This document shows positions 1 to 15,157 of a stretch of 64,000 nucleotides of DNA, in pieces. This stretch comes from Zygnema cylindricum. Taxonomy: Eukaryota > Streptophyta > Zygnematophyceae > Zygnematales > Zygnemataceae. Position 1 is the stretch's first letter. Each line of letters starts with the position of its first letter. The DNA is taken from NCBI GenBank assembly GCA_037447655.1, contig JBBHKE010001937.1, positions 1 to 64,000 of the forward strand, read 5' to 3'. The translations under genes and the position numbers were made by a program. Under the pieces are notes generated by a model. It did no database searches, had not been told where the DNA came from, and saw only the letters and a program-made list of their open reading frames with translations.

Positions 1-526
1 AAGTTTCATTATCGTATATGAATAACTACCGTGGTTTACGCTAATTAAGAATTTGAAAAATTTGAAAAAAAACATACATTCTAATTGTTTAATAATTCTA
101 ATTTGGGTCTTTGAAAAAAGTAAATGTCGGTCGCAAACATGCTTACACTAATATAGGTATTTGTACAAAATCTGACAAATCGTACGTTCACACAGTCGAA
201 ACGTGGTTGTTGGACAAATATATGCGAACGTGATATTTGACGACCCGATTTGATCCCCTTTTTAGACCGCACATTCTCATGCGTCCACGGCTACTAAACA
301 TAATGAATTGTAATTTTTCACTTAAAAAGGTACATTTTTGTACGGTCTGACTATGACCGTACATCACACTATTTAAAAGATGACGTACTTCCAGTTTGTA
401 CAGTACTTGGAAAATAACCCTAAATGGCGTACAAAAAAAAAATAGAATAAGCCACGCTATTGGAGAATACAAACAAAAAATGGGGCGGAATTAGCGTACA
501 CTACGCTAATGGCGATTGGCGGTGTA
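1..526. mobile_element. Family A MITE, long form (A1), left end outside window
   Basis: The right end ends in GGCGATTGGCGGTGTA preceded by ACGCTAAT, which is the family A terminal inverted repeat (TA then CACCG, AATCG, TATTAGCG in the other orientation). The interior carries the family signature GTACGGTCTGAC followed by CCGTACATCACACTATTTAAA near 340-375, shared with A2, A4, A5 and A6. No coding sequence is visible, so the element is non-autonomous. The left end lies beyond base 1. Confidence 0.55.
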
Positions 527-527
527 A

Positions 528-791
528 TGTTGGGTATCGGGTAAATTCATATCGCGATAATCTCGATATTCGATATATCGAATATCGATAGAGCAAAATC
601 CTCGATATATCGTACCGAGACCAACATAGATTATGGCGATATATATCGCGATATAGAGTACTTTTTAAAATTTAATATCGGCCAATATTTCACAAAAATA
701 TCTCGATATTAAAGTCCTCGATATATCAAATATCGGGTACCCAAATTTCGGTACATATCAAATATCGGCAAGGGGGCCTCGATACCCAACA
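528..791. mobile_element. Family B MITE (B1)
   Basis: A 264-bp element bounded by TGTTGGGTATCGGG and its inverted counterpart CTCGATACCCAACA. The interior is rich in nested CGATATATCG palindromes, so either strand could fold extensively. A second copy (B2) lies near 6.07-6.48 kb. It sits exactly between the right end of A1 and the left end of A2. No ORF; superfamily not assigned. Confidence 0.65.
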
Positions 792-792
792 C

Positions 793-1508
793 TACACCGT
801 GAATCGCTATTAGCGTAATGAAATAGATAGCGTAATGAAACAATTAACGTTATTTACGCTAATTTGGAATATCATTTTTTTCCAAACAAATAATTATTAT
901 AACTTATCATTAACTCTAGTTTGTAAACTGCTTTGTAATAATTGTTGGCGCATAATATCTTCACACTAAAATATGTGCATGTACGAAATTGTTAAAATCG
1001 TACGCCATTCCACTGCCGACCTCATTTCATCGTTTTTTTTTCACAGCACGTTTACGTGTGCATGCGACAGCGTAAATATTTTTTTTCTATTTGTTTACTT
1101 TAAAAATTACAAAATAGTACGGATCTGACAGACCGTACATCACACTATTTAAAATGGCACTGTATTAGAGTTTATTAATCATAGTAAGTGTGGTACCTCA
1201 AATAGCGTTTAGGAACATTCACAATTTTTAATTATATTTTAGAATCTGCCGAAAAAAACAGGGTACCTCAATTAGAGTCATGAACGCTACACCGCGAATC
1301 GTTATTAGCGTTGAGAAATTATTAGTGTAAAGAAAAAATTAGCGTCATTCATTCAAATTTAGTGCTAGGAGACGTGGCAGATTATGGTCCACGTCCTTAA
1401 ATAGTGTAGTTTATTCTATTTAAGGTATTAATGTCAAAATTTTGGGGTGTCGATATAGAGTTTATAACGCTAATAACGATTCGCGGTGTAATAGGGATTC
1501 ACGGTGTA
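793..1508. mobile_element. Family A MITE, long form (A2), carrying A3
   Basis: The left end TACACCGTGAATCGC matches the inverted right end GGGATTCACGGTGTA. The variant GTGAATC is shared by these two ends and differs from the GCGAATC ends of the element nested inside, which shows which ends belong together. Without the 203-bp insert the element is about 510 bp. TA borders both ends, compatible with a TA target site. Non-coding. Confidence 0.6.
1288..1490. mobile_element. Family A MITE, short form (A3), nested in A2
   Basis: A 203-bp element with matching ends TACACCGCGAATCGTTATTAG and its inverse CTAATAACGATTCGCGGTGTA. It lies 18 bp from the right end of A2 and is therefore younger than A2. 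Non-coding. Confidence 0.65.
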
Positions 1509-1517
1509 TTGTAGTAC

Positions 1518-2226
1518 TAGGGTGAAGGTCCATCAGGAACAGAATGTTTCGTTTTGAACTATGTTCTATCGCACAGAGTCTGTAATCCACGTGTCCATAA
1601 ATAGTGGTTCCACGTAAGCGAACATCTGATATTTATGATAGTCAATGATTTTCACACCGACCAATTTTGTTCATTTGCGTACCATGTACGTGCGTTCGAG
1701 GTCATCGTACAACACAACTTTGGTACTCTTTGCAGACGCCTTGTCCGGTACAGTACCAGGCTACCAGCTCATTTTTTGAGGTTTCATGTTTTTTCGCGTG
1801 ACGAATGAGCGTTTCCAGAAATAGTGTGACGAATAGACGCCAACAAAAATAGCGTGACCAAGTGCGTTACGAGTTTTTTTTTGTTTTCGGTTGGATTTTT
1901 GAATGCAAACATCATGTGCGATTTTTTTCGATTTCCGTTGGTTGCCCTCTGACACATATGCTCTTTATCCAACGTGGCGCTTCTCATTTTATTTTGTAAA
2001 TGGTGATGTACCTAGCGTGGTACATACACCTCGCGAGGTACATCACCATTTACAAAAACTGCGAATGCTTCGCGAAAAAATATCGAACGGTCATTGTTAC
2101 CTCCCACGCATTTGGAGAATATTGGCAAGATTCTCTGTGATGCTATTCGCTCATAAAAAGTTAAAAACAAAAGAATATGTATGGAGAAGTCCGAATCTAT
2201 GTTAACAACCTCATCTATCGCCCTTA
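1518..2226. mobile_element. Family C MITE (C1)
   Basis: Collinear with C2 (7.07-8.18 kb) and C3 (27.3 kb). It opens with AGGGTGAAG, contains a run such as TTTTTTCGCGTGACGAATG, then a large palindrome, then GAATGCTTCGCGAAAAAATAT. The right end CGCCCTTA is a decayed form of the CTTCACCCTTA seen in C2. No ORF of note; non-autonomous. Confidence 0.55.
1992..2058. repeat. Central palindrome of C1
   Basis: Inverted arms TTTTGTAAATGGTGATGTAC and GTACATCACCATTTACAAAA flank a centre containing TAGCGTGGTACATACACCTCGCGAG. It corresponds to the palindromes of C2 and C3; C1 and C2 carry an extra central segment that C3 lacks. Confidence 0.7.
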
Positions 2227-2690
2227 GGGTATGTCCCCATGTGCATAAGTAATGGTTTTTTTTTTCGTTTTCCTGTAAAACTTAGCGCCGTACTGCCAAA
2301 GTTGCAACCGTAAGAAGGAATCGCAAATTTGCAGAGTAGAATTTGCGTCATCCTCGAATTTAAGATGTATGAAAATTTGTCGTCTTGTATTTTCCGACCC
2401 ACTTCCACGACAAAAAACGTCATCTTCAACCTTACGTTTTAAAACACATGCACGATGTGTTTTAAAACTAGGTATTTTTGATAAAAAAATAGGAACACAT
2501 ATTCGCACGTGCCATAATTCTCGAAAATTTTCATAGGATTTCCAAGGACAAATAAAAGTATAGAATTCGCTATGTTTTTGTCCGTTTGCGTTCGAATACG
2601 ACGAAGAAAAGTACACAATTTGTTTGGTTTTGTCCGTTTTCGTCCTGTACAAATTTATTTTTTGCATGGGTCTTTAGATATTGATGCCAT
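2224..2690. mobile_element. Family D element, left part (D1)
   Basis: Begins CTTAGGGTATGTCCCCATGTGCATAAG and stays similar to the left 450 bp of D2 (29.37 kb), including the poly-T/CGTTTTCCTGTAAAACTTAG segment, the duplicated AAAACACATCGTGTTTTAAAAC-like motif and the GATGCCATTT border. No inverted right end was found downstream, so the element is truncated or its end has decayed. The short ORFs across it are not supported as genes. Confidence 0.45.
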
Positions 2691-2826
2691 TTCACGTCGA
2701 CCGGATAGGAGACGCAAAGGCAAAGCGCCTCGTCTTCAACCGTGAAACGACACAGGCTGGAAAGCGACACGTCTACAATGTCACGGCAAGACATGCGACG
2801 TCACAAGCAATTCCAAAAAGCGACAC

Positions 2827-3100
2827 GAAGTTAAAACACCGTTTCAAGACCGACACACTATCTACGAACCGACACCACCAATCAGTACCGCCGGCAAACA
2901 AAAACGACAAGAAGTTAAAACACCGTTTCAAGACTGGCACACTATCTACGAACCGACAACACCAATCAGTACCGCCGGCAGACAATCTACGACACGAAGT
3001 TAAAAGTCCGTTTCAAAACCGGCACACTATCAACAAACCGACAAAACCAATCAGTACCGCCGGCAGACAATCAACGACACGGAGTTAAAAGTCCGTACAA
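2827..3100 (+). repeat. Minisatellite, ~85-bp unit, three copies plus a partial
   Basis: Units start with GAAGTTAAAA at 2827, 2911 and 2996, and with GGAGTTAAAA at 3081, giving a period of 84-85 bp. Each contains CCGTTTCAAGACCGRCACAC and CAATCAGTACCGCCGGCA. An open frame (2681-3088) runs through it only because the unit length nearly preserves frame; it is not taken as a gene. Confidence 0.8.
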
Positions 3101-4701
3101 CCAGCAGACAACCTACGAAATGTCACGACCGAACCCACCGGCCAACTAACAAACAAGGAAGAGGTTAAAAAAAAAACAAATCAAATCCGTCGGCACAATG
3201 AACAAACCGGAAAAGGCGTGTAACTTCCGCAGACACCATTGACGATAGATTTCACATGAAACGTTTCAAATCGACAAGAAAATTTGTCTATATGACGTCG
3301 CAAAAATAGCGTGAAACCGTTAAAAGCCCTATAACGTACGCAACAGAAAAAAACAAACTGCTGAATGCTAATCCTATAGGAAACATACAACACCACAAAC
3401 TCAATAATGACAACACGCCCAAAGAACGTACAAATTACGTACAGTACCATCACAACACAAACTGTACTGTACAACAACGACATGCCTTTGGCAAGCAAAG
3501 AACAAATAACCGTACACCCCGTACAGCCCACGATTTCAAACACCGGCACGGTTGACAGGACGGATCCAAACTGCTAACCTACAATACAGGGACGACGACA
3601 AAGTTAACGCCACAATTTGACCCGCGGCCGAACGACAAGGATGGTTCGAAACGGACATATTTCACTTAGCGGCGAAAAATCGTACGGCAACATAAACAAC
3701 ATGGCCACGTTTCTGTTCGTAATTGACGTCTAAGGACTATACACGTCCAAAAAACAAAAAAACCACACATAAATCGTCCACGCAAAAGAAACTTCTACAC
3801 TAATAGCGAAAAGGCCCATACCCAACCAAAGGGCAAAGCACCGGGTCGCCCGCGACTATTATTTTCTCTTCATTCGCGAGTGTAAAAGGCTTTCCCATTA
3901 GCCTTTTCTCTACTACAAACACAGTCAAACATGAGGTGTCGCATATACTCCCGCCACGCTCTCAACCTAGGGGTACACGCGGCCCTCGTGTGGATGTTTC
4001 GTTTCTACATGGAGGGGCGATGACATTGGGTGACGTAGTCCCCACTGGCCCGACAGGATCGCATGTTTCCTCACGACCAACTCGTCATATTGGTGTTGCA
4101 ACTCGAGATGCAGCCGCCTCCAAAAAACATGACTACGCGTACCATAACCTAGTTGATTTTTTCACACAATTTACTTTGGGTGTTTTTAGGACCTTAGACT
4201 TTTCCTTTGACAAACTTTTACGCGACCGCGCTCGGCAATATTATGACGTTATAGGACCAGGGTGCCCTCCTCCTACTCTTGTGTCATCTTTTTGCTGCCA
4301 ACGTGTCTTTGTTTAACGCTCTTAGGCTTCGATCATTTTCTGATAGAGCGTCGTTGTGACGGATGGCCGAGGATTGGACGATATATCTCCGCGCAACCCG
4401 ACGCATGTAAGCGAAATGCGTATTTTTTACCTTATTTGTGGCATATGTACCAATATATAGGGTAGTTTGTAGTGTTATAATGGTTTGGTTTTTTTTTTCT
4501 TGTTTTCCTAGTTTTTTAAACGACATTTCCTGTGTTTTTTGTCCTTTATAATTTTGGTTTGTTACATTTGATGGTCATAAACTCTTTCTAGTTAGAATAA
4601 TGTTTTGTACTTTAATGGTCTCACCGCCGCATTTTAATAATTAAAATCTTCAACTACAAATGTGCAATAATTCATTGGCGATACAAATTATAGCTTACTG
4701 G
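3101..4701. other. Intergenic, nothing recognised
   Basis: AT-rich sequence with no gene I can support. A 127-codon open frame at 3936-4316 starts at GTG, has no recognisable domain and no splice or promoter support. Confidence 0.4.
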
Positions 4702-5219
4702 TACACCATGAATTGTGAGTAGCGTTAATATATAATTAGTGTAAAGAAAAAATACCTGTTATTAACTTCAAGTTAGGTTTAAGGCATTTCGAAAAAAAAT
4801 AAAAAAAATGTGTACATCTTTCCTATAGTGTAGTCGGTATAGCTTGTGGTCACATGGTCGTCGTTCAAACATGTGAGAGGCAACTCACATGATTTTTCCC
4901 CTTCTTTGTCATTGGGAATCAAATATGGATGTGCTTTTCCGTGTTGACGCACTCACCGTAGCGTGTTAACACTTTTATCTGAAACTATTTTTTAACGAAT
5001 GTACTAAAATATTGACAATTTAGTATGGGGTAAAACATCTTCTTCATTATGGTATTTAAAAACTATCCAAATTATAGTTAGTAACGCTAATTTAATAGTA
5101 TATATATATATATAAACGTCAAAAAATAATTAGAGCTTTTTATAATGTTTTAGGTTCGTGGGTCAAAATTTGGGGGCGCCGAATTAACATTATTAAGGCT
5201 AATAACTATTCACAATGTA
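4702..5219. mobile_element. Family A element, variant (A7)
   Basis: The left end TACACCATGAATTGTGAGTAGCG is matched by the right end AATAACTATTCACAATGTA. The interior includes GGTCACATGGTCG, CAAACATGTGAGAGGCAACT and a GACGCACTCACC stretch, shared with A8 inside D2 (30.2-30.5 kb), so these two form a subfamily. Non-coding. Confidence 0.5.
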
Positions 5220-6042
5220 ATGCACAACGTGCGAGGGTTAAACGAATGAAGTACATTTGCAATTATCCTACATTTAGACAGGATATACTTAGTTTTAAGT
5301 ATTTTAGGTGCACTAAGTACTAATGGCGTTTCGCGTCACAGTATGTGGTTTCGCCTCGTGGCTTGTAAAATGGTAATTTTTGCCATTTGCGATTGGTCCT
5401 AGAGTCCGTAACTATCGCTGAGTACGTTAACTTTCATAATAAACACACTTGGTAACCCGTCTCCAACTCTCGTATTGGCTTTTTACCACCAACGTATCTC
5501 TGTCACCCTTCAACGATAAACGTTAGCTTTTATTCCACAAACAACCGCGGTGAACGATGGTCGTGGATTGCAAGATTTACCTCCGCGCCACTCGGTGCAC
5601 ATTGATGACATTTGTCGTTTTATGTGGATTTGTTTTAGGTTACTAGCTGACGACCCATGTTTTTTCCTTGGATTTTGTGTATAACATAGTTTTTAGTGCT
5701 TTTATAGTTTAGTTTGGGTATTTATTTTTGTTTTTCTTGTTTTTTCAAGGTTTTATCTAATTAGTGTTGCTTAAATTTTGTAGTTTTTGTTCGTACTTTC
5801 GTGTTTTCCAACTTTAGCTTTTAATGGTAGTGAGCATTTGTCCATTTCAATCATGTTTTGTATTTAGATGCTCCAGCCATCGTGATTATAATTATAAAAT
5901 ATTATTCGACGAAAAACTAAAAAACTTAATGTTAATGGATGCCGACTTTCTTCGTCGTGACAATCTCTTTTTGAACTTAACTGAGTTCAATTGTGGCAAA
6001 ACGAATTCGTGAAATGCTAATTAGTGTTACTGCCTTTTTAGC
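5220..6042. other. Intergenic, nothing recognised
   Basis: No gene, RNA or clear element ends seen. The open frame at 5824-6012 is short, AT-rich and unlike any family I recognise. Confidence 0.35.
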
Positions 6043-6830
6043 TACACGACCTATCGTTATTAGTAGTGTTGGGTATCGGGTAAAATCATATCGCGATAAT
6101 CTCAATATTCGATATATCGATTATTGATCGGTCAGGGTCCTCGATATATCGTACTAGGACCAACATAAATTATCGCGATATATTTGGTAAAAAATGGGTG
6201 TCCGTATAGATCCAGTACGGAGAATCGTACGGAAAATTGTACGGACCCCCCTCCCCCCATCGAGCGCGCGCCACTGGAGGGGGGGGTGGGGGTTTGGGAT
6301 TTTTTTTTGACCTGGCGTCACTTCGATATATAGCGATTGAAATATATCGTGATATTGGCCGATATATCACAAAAATATCGCAATATTAAGCTCCTCCATA
6401 TATGAAAGCGATATATCGCTCTTCGGGTACCCAAATTTCGATAAATATTGAATATTGGCAAGGGGCACTCGATACCCAACACTGACTTATGAGGGTGAAG
6501 CAGAGGTCGCACAAGTCAAAATTTGACATAACCGAAACCGACCGTTTTTTTTTTTTTTTTCAAAATATGAGTAACCGACGCCCGACCGAGTTATGTTACG
6601 TTCCAAAATTGTTAACCGTTAACCGACCGGCGTTTACGAAAATAAAATTTAACCGAAACTCGATTTCTCGGGACTATCCGTGCCCGCTCGTAACCGAAAA
6701 AGTACAAAATTAATTAATGTACGACATATGAATAAGCCTATAATTACGATTTGTCGCGTTCCCTAAGATTTGCGAAATGAATAGTGTTACTAATGTGTCA
6801 GATTTTGTGACGCTAATCATGATTCACGTA
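6043..6830. mobile_element. Degraded family A element (A10), tentative
   Basis: The left end TACACGACCTATCGTTATTAG and right end CGCTAATCATGATTCACGTA are weak matches to the A ends. B2 would then be nested near the left end. The interior includes an oligo-T run and repeated ACCGACCG motifs. Low certainty. Confidence 0.3.
6067..6481. mobile_element. Family B MITE (B2) with G/C-run insert
   Basis: Ends TGTTGGGTATCGGG and CTCGATACCCAACA match B1. At 415 bp it is about 150 bp longer than B1 because of an internal segment around 6195-6320 that includes a C-run (6245-6258) facing a G-run (6278-6292). The remaining flanks align with B1, including the GATATATCG palindromes. Confidence 0.6.
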
Positions 6831-7136
6831 CTTCCACGATACCAAAGAGTACAAAGTACAATAATTTTGGATTGTATGGACAGGTACAAAATTTTCATTT
6901 TTGTTCGTTTTTTGCTTGACCGACCGTAACCGAATATTTTTTTTTGGTGAATCAACCGACCGCTACCGCTCGCCCCCCAAAATTTGGCTAACCGAATTCG
7001 TTCCGGATCACGCGCGGGTGGTCAGTTTACGGTCAGTCACGGTTTCAGTTGACCGTTTGCGATTTCCAGGGTGAAGTTGCGTCAGGCACAGAATGCTACA
7101 TTTTGAACTATGTTCTATCGCACGGAGTCTGCAAGC

Positions 7137-7678
7137 TACACCACGAATCGTTATTAGTGTCAAATTTTAAATAGTGTTGAAGAAAATTTACCGTAATTGA
7201 TGCTAATTAAGAATTTGAAGTAAAAAAAAAAGGTGTATTATAATTTCGACATTTATGCTAGTTTGGGAACAGCAAAAATGGAATTTTCGCCGTACGATTA
7301 TATACATTAATACATGTATTCGTACAAAATATTAAAAATCGTATGCCGTCGTGAATTTAAAATATCCGTACATGTCATACTAGTTTACGTGTCAGACTAA
7401 TCCCGTTTTTTTTAGCGCACGTTCCTATACGTGCGCTTATGATTGAATTCATTTTTTATAAAATTTTCAATTGAAAAGGTACATTTATGTACGGTCTGAC
7501 ATCCACCGTACACCACACTATTTATATTTTATTGTAGTTTCGGACTTTACGCTATTTTGTACGGTACCTTAACTAACGTCAAGGAAAAATTAAAATCATG
7601 TATCCTATTTGAAAATAAAAATAAAAGTTTTAAGAACCCAAATTAGTGACTTTGACACCAATAACGATTCGCGGTGTA
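7137..7678. mobile_element. Family A MITE, long form (A4), nested in C2
   Basis: Left end TACACCACGAATCGTTATTAG, right end AATAACGATTCGCGGTGTA. The interior has the family signature GTACGGTCTGACATCCACCG then TACACCACACTATTTA near 7490-7525. It lies inside C2, whereas C3 lies inside A6, so both families were active in overlapping periods. Confidence 0.65.
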
Positions 7679-7906
7679 CCAGCTCATTTTTTGAGCGTTC
7701 CTGTTTTTTCGCGTAACGAATGGTGCTGCCAGAAATAGTGTGACGAATAGGCGCGAACAAAAATAGCTTGACAAAGTGCGTTACGAGATTTTTTTTTGTT
7801 TTCGGTTGGATTTTTGAATGTATACATCATGTGCGAATTTGTTTGGTTGCCGTTGGTTGCTTTGCTGACACGTATGCTCGTTATAAAACGTGGCGCGGCT
7901 CAATTT

Positions 7907-7974
7907 TTTCTGTAAATGGCGATGTACCTCACGAGGTACATGCACCTCGCGAGGTACATCACCATTTACAGAAA
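7907..7974. repeat. Central palindrome of C2
   Basis: Arms TTTCTGTAAATGGCGATGTA and TACATCACCATTTACAGAAA with one mismatch, around a centre that itself contains two CGAGGTACAT-type half sites. Same position as in C1 and C3. Confidence 0.7.
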
Positions 7975-8329
7975 CTGCGAATGCTTCGCGAAAAAATATC
8001 CAACGGTCATTGTTAAAAATATCCAACGGTCATTGTTACCTCCAAGACAATTGGAGAATATTGGCAAGATTCTCTGTGATACTGTTCGCTCAAAAAATTT
8101 AAAACAAAATAATATGTACGGAGATGTCCGAATCTCTGTAAAGTGTAAACAACCTCACTTTTCGTCCGATAGAACTTCACCCTTACAGTTAATAACATTA
8201 ACTCTGTCGCGCATTTTTTTGGCTAAAAATCAGAATATAGGGTTAGCAGTACTATGTAAGGGAGTGGGACAGAATCTGCCACGTCTCCTTTCACTAACCT
8301 AGATTATTTATTATAATTTCGTATCAGCA

Positions 8330-8480
8330 CTATTAACTTCCACGCTATTCACGATTTTTAGTGTACTTATTGAGAATTACGGCTCTAATCGTAACCGTCA
8401 GATAAATAATTCGATTAGTGTGCACGGAGAAAACTTGTTTGACGTGGCGAAAAAAACAACACTAATAGCGATACGCGGTG
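8330..8480. mobile_element. Foldback MITE remnant (M4)
   Basis: Only the right half is clear: TGTGCACGGAGAAAA, then GGCGAAAAAA, then ACACTAATAGCGATACGCGGTG. This is the same order as in M3 at 26.2 kb. The left half is decayed. Confidence 0.4.
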
Positions 8481-8583
8481 CACGGGTGCAGTTCTCAATG
8501 GTACGGCGTCCATGGAGTCCATGGATGTTTCCTTAACTATGTAAACACGCACCAAACCACTTTTAGTACAGTGTGCACAAGGA

Positions 8584-8624
8584 TTTCGCACTAAATATTT
8601 CGCATCAAATCTTTCGCACTAAAC
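8584..8624 (+). repeat. TTTCGCACTAAA repeats upstream of DHAR
   Basis: Three near copies of TTTCGCACTAAA (the middle one TTTCGCATCAAA) in 41 bp, about 105 bp upstream of the first DHAR ATG. A similar unit is tandemly repeated at 25.15-25.23 kb on the other strand. Whether they act as promoter elements is unknown. No TATA box was seen between 8481 and 8728. Confidence 0.5.
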
Positions 8625-8728
8625 TATCGGTTCTATTCTTACTCCCGCGTGTCACTTTCTCGTCCTTCGTCTCCGCATCTCGTTCGCGTCGCCCATCCTG
8701 TAACATCTTACCTTCGCACGTGTGAGTC

Positions 8729-12825
<4,097 letters not shown>

Positions 12826-12837
12826 ACTTTACGGATT

Positions 12838-13028
12838 GATTTTTAATTTATGGATCAATCCTTTTTTATAAATCAATTCTAGTTTATGAATCGATCGACT
12901 TTATTTTATGGGTTGGTTCTATTTTACGAATCCGATTCTATTTTGTGAATCGATTCTGTTTTATGAATTGATTCTAGTTTTTGAATCGATTATCTTTTCA
13001 AGAATCGATTCTATTTTGCGACTCAGGA
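12838..13028 (+). repeat. Short tandem repeats in the DHAR 3' region
   Basis: Roughly eight imperfect ~20-bp units of the type TTTTATGAATCGATTCTA start 13 bp after the stop codon, so they probably lie in the 3' UTR. Confidence 0.7.
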
Positions 13029-13330
13029 CATTTACGATAGAAAAAAAATGTATTTTTTTTTAGTGTAAAAGTTGTCTTTATAGTTCGTTGCAACAATTGT
13101 TTTAAGAGTTGTTTTAATAGTGGGAAGAGTGGAGGGTAAAAAGCTCTCAAGGAAAAACTGTCTATCGGTGCCATTTTTTTGTTTTTTTGGTTTATTAGTT
13201 CTTTGGAGAACTTAGTACATGTTATTTTTTTTGTAGGGAAAGTATACCATGTGACTGATTGTCACAAAAGAGGACTTCAGTACTCACGTGCTTGAGTCCT
13301 TACTACTGTATAAATGACAACCCACTTGAT

Positions 13331-13617
13331 TTATTTGGAGAGGGAAGAGAGGAGAGAGGAGAGGAGAGAGGGGACAGGAAAGGAGAGAGGAGTAGACAAG
13401 AGGGGAGAGAAGAGAGGACAGAGAAGAGGAGAGAGGGGAAGAAAGAGGAGAGAGAGGAGCCAGGAAGAGGAGAGGAGAGAGGATAAGACAGAGGAGAGAA
13501 GAGGAGAAAGGAGAGAAGGGCGAAGAGAGAAGAGAGAGACAAGAGGAGATAAGATAGAGATGGCGAGGAGGAAGGAGAGAGGAGGGGAGAGGGAGGGAGG
13601 GAGGGGAGGGAGGGGGG
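13331..13617 (+). repeat. Purine tract, duplicate copy A
   Basis: Nearly pure G/A on + (GGAGAGAGGAGA variants) followed by CAGTCCCTCTTTTTCTCCC. Matched by 15783-16027, which has the same sequence after it. The long Leu/Ser frames here and on the opposite strand are compositional. Confidence 0.85.
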
Positions 13618-13954
13618 ATCAGTCCCTCTTTTTCTCCCTTTCTCTGAAATATTTTTTGCACTCTGTGAGCCTTTCTAAAGTCGAACTCTAACTTTCGCCT
13701 TTTTTCACCTTGAGTTGAAAATATTTCTTTCAACCCTAAAAAACGTTTTCCTTGTAAAGTAAATATAAGAAAGGGAATGAGCGTTCGTCCAGCTCTCCTT
13801 GTCTTCTCTCTCTCCCTCCATGTAAACCCTAAAATGGCCATAGCAACGTGTCTGAAGTACGTCTAGAGATCCTTAACTCCAACCGATCTACTTTGATTTG
13901 ATTTATCGATTTGCATACATTTAAACGATACTAGTTTGGCATCTTTAATGCACT

Positions 13955-14158
13955 ACACCGTGTATCGCTATTAGTGTTAATGTTTTTTTTGCCATTGAAA
14001 ACATCTTTTCTTCGTACACACTTGTAGTTTTATGGATCTGACGGTTGCGGTTGAAAGCTAAAGTTTTCACCTACCGATTGGTGGTCTCAATATGAAAATC
14101 GAAAAGACATTTTAAGTGTCGGAAAAATTTATTAACATCTATAGCGATATACGGTGTA
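13955..14158. mobile_element. Foldback MITE (M1) in duplicate copy A
   Basis: Left end TACACCGTGTATCGCTATTAG, right end inverted (AGCGATATACGGTGTA). Most of the 204 bp is two long inverted arms. It occupies the same position as M2 in copy B, with flanks CATCTTTAATGCAC and GTGCATCATCGTG. Confidence 0.75.
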
Positions 14159-15043
14159 GTGCATCATCGTGAGTTTTTTTAATGGGAATTGTTATTTTTA
14201 CTATACAGGCAGATGTAAATCATAAAGCTTAACATTGGTTGGTTGTGGGATAAGAGTGTGTACTTCTGAGTTGTAGGTGAATCAAAGTACTTAAACAATT
14301 AAAAAAAAGTTAAAACATTTGAACAATAATCTACCTGTAATAATTATGTTTTTTTTGTGTTTTTGTTTTTTTGTTCAATTTTTCTTTTCGGATCCCATGT
14401 ACTCAAACGGTTTACCATTGCGCGCTTTCAATAGAGCTGTCTGTTTCATTTAGGACCTTAGTAAAAACGTAAAAGTTAAGTAACTCTGGTATAGATTTTA
14501 AGGATACTATAAAATTTCTACAAACTAGAGTAGAACTTTGGAAGAAAAAAAAATATGATTTCTATTTTGCAAAAAAAAAAAAACTGCGGAGAATTGCTCA
14601 CTTCCGACATTTTCTCACATTGCCTACTTCTCCATTTTTTTTTTTTTATATTTCTTCATATAAGTAATATTACGTAAGCCATTATCAACCAGTACCAATA
14701 ACATATTAACATCTTGGTAAATACCAAAACACCAATTTATTCTTTTACAACCGAATCACTTACAAAAGAATAACTTTCCTCCTTTTCCATAACTCGAATA
14801 CACAGAAAGAATATTTACTTATTTCCAGCCTATCATCAATCTCCTCCTACAACTTATATTAAAATTTATATTTTTAGTTACTTATCTGGCTCGGTAATTC
14901 AGGATCCGAACCTCTTAAAGCTCTATCTCTTGGTTCTCTCTTCTCTGTCAAATTATTACTATTAGATTTATTACTAAGACCCGACATTCTATCTCATTCA
15001 GAGGAGGCTAAAACATATTTCTTCTCCTCGTCCTGCTCCGTAT

Positions 15044-15157
15044 TCAGAAAGGCCAAAATTGTGAAAGAGCAACAACATAACCTATAACTATTAGGGTTGG
15101 AGAAACAAGACGAGCATTTACAACCGCGTTCGGTAAATCTTTAAGTGACGCAAATAT
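15044..15157 (-). pseudogene. UPM1: Duplicated terminal exon of UPM1 (truncated copy)
   Basis: 38 codons related to the true last exon (17303-17587). It retains SLKDLPNAVVNARLVSPTL and IGYVVALSQFWPF but hits TGA directly after WPF, where the other copy continues for about 55 residues. An AG stands at the acceptor position. The preceding exon was not duplicated, or has been lost, so this copy is probably not part of a normal transcript, although it could serve as an alternative last exon. Confidence 0.8.

Larger units (their letters stand above)
7068..8183. mobile_element. Family C MITE (C2), carrying A4
   Basis: Begins AGGGTGAAGTTGC and ends GAACTTCACCCT, which are inverted copies. The element is interrupted at 7137 by A4; removing A4 leaves about 570 bp collinear with C1, including GAACTATGTTCTATCGCAC before A4 and the CGCGTAACGAATG segment and palindrome after it. 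A 23-bp tandem duplication (AATATCCAACGGTCATTGTTA) is present near 7995-8038. Non-coding. Confidence 0.6.

Noticed and set aside
2211-2667. Frames of 72-147 codons in D1
   Set aside because: AT-rich, no ATG-based gene structure or motif, and not kept open in D2.
3936-4316. 127-codon frame
   Set aside because: Starts at GTG, no known motif, no supporting context.
13259-13841. Open frames of 125-185 codons on both strands
   Set aside because: The purine tract removes stop codons on both strands; composition is low-complexity and the same occurs at 15.7-16.2 kb.
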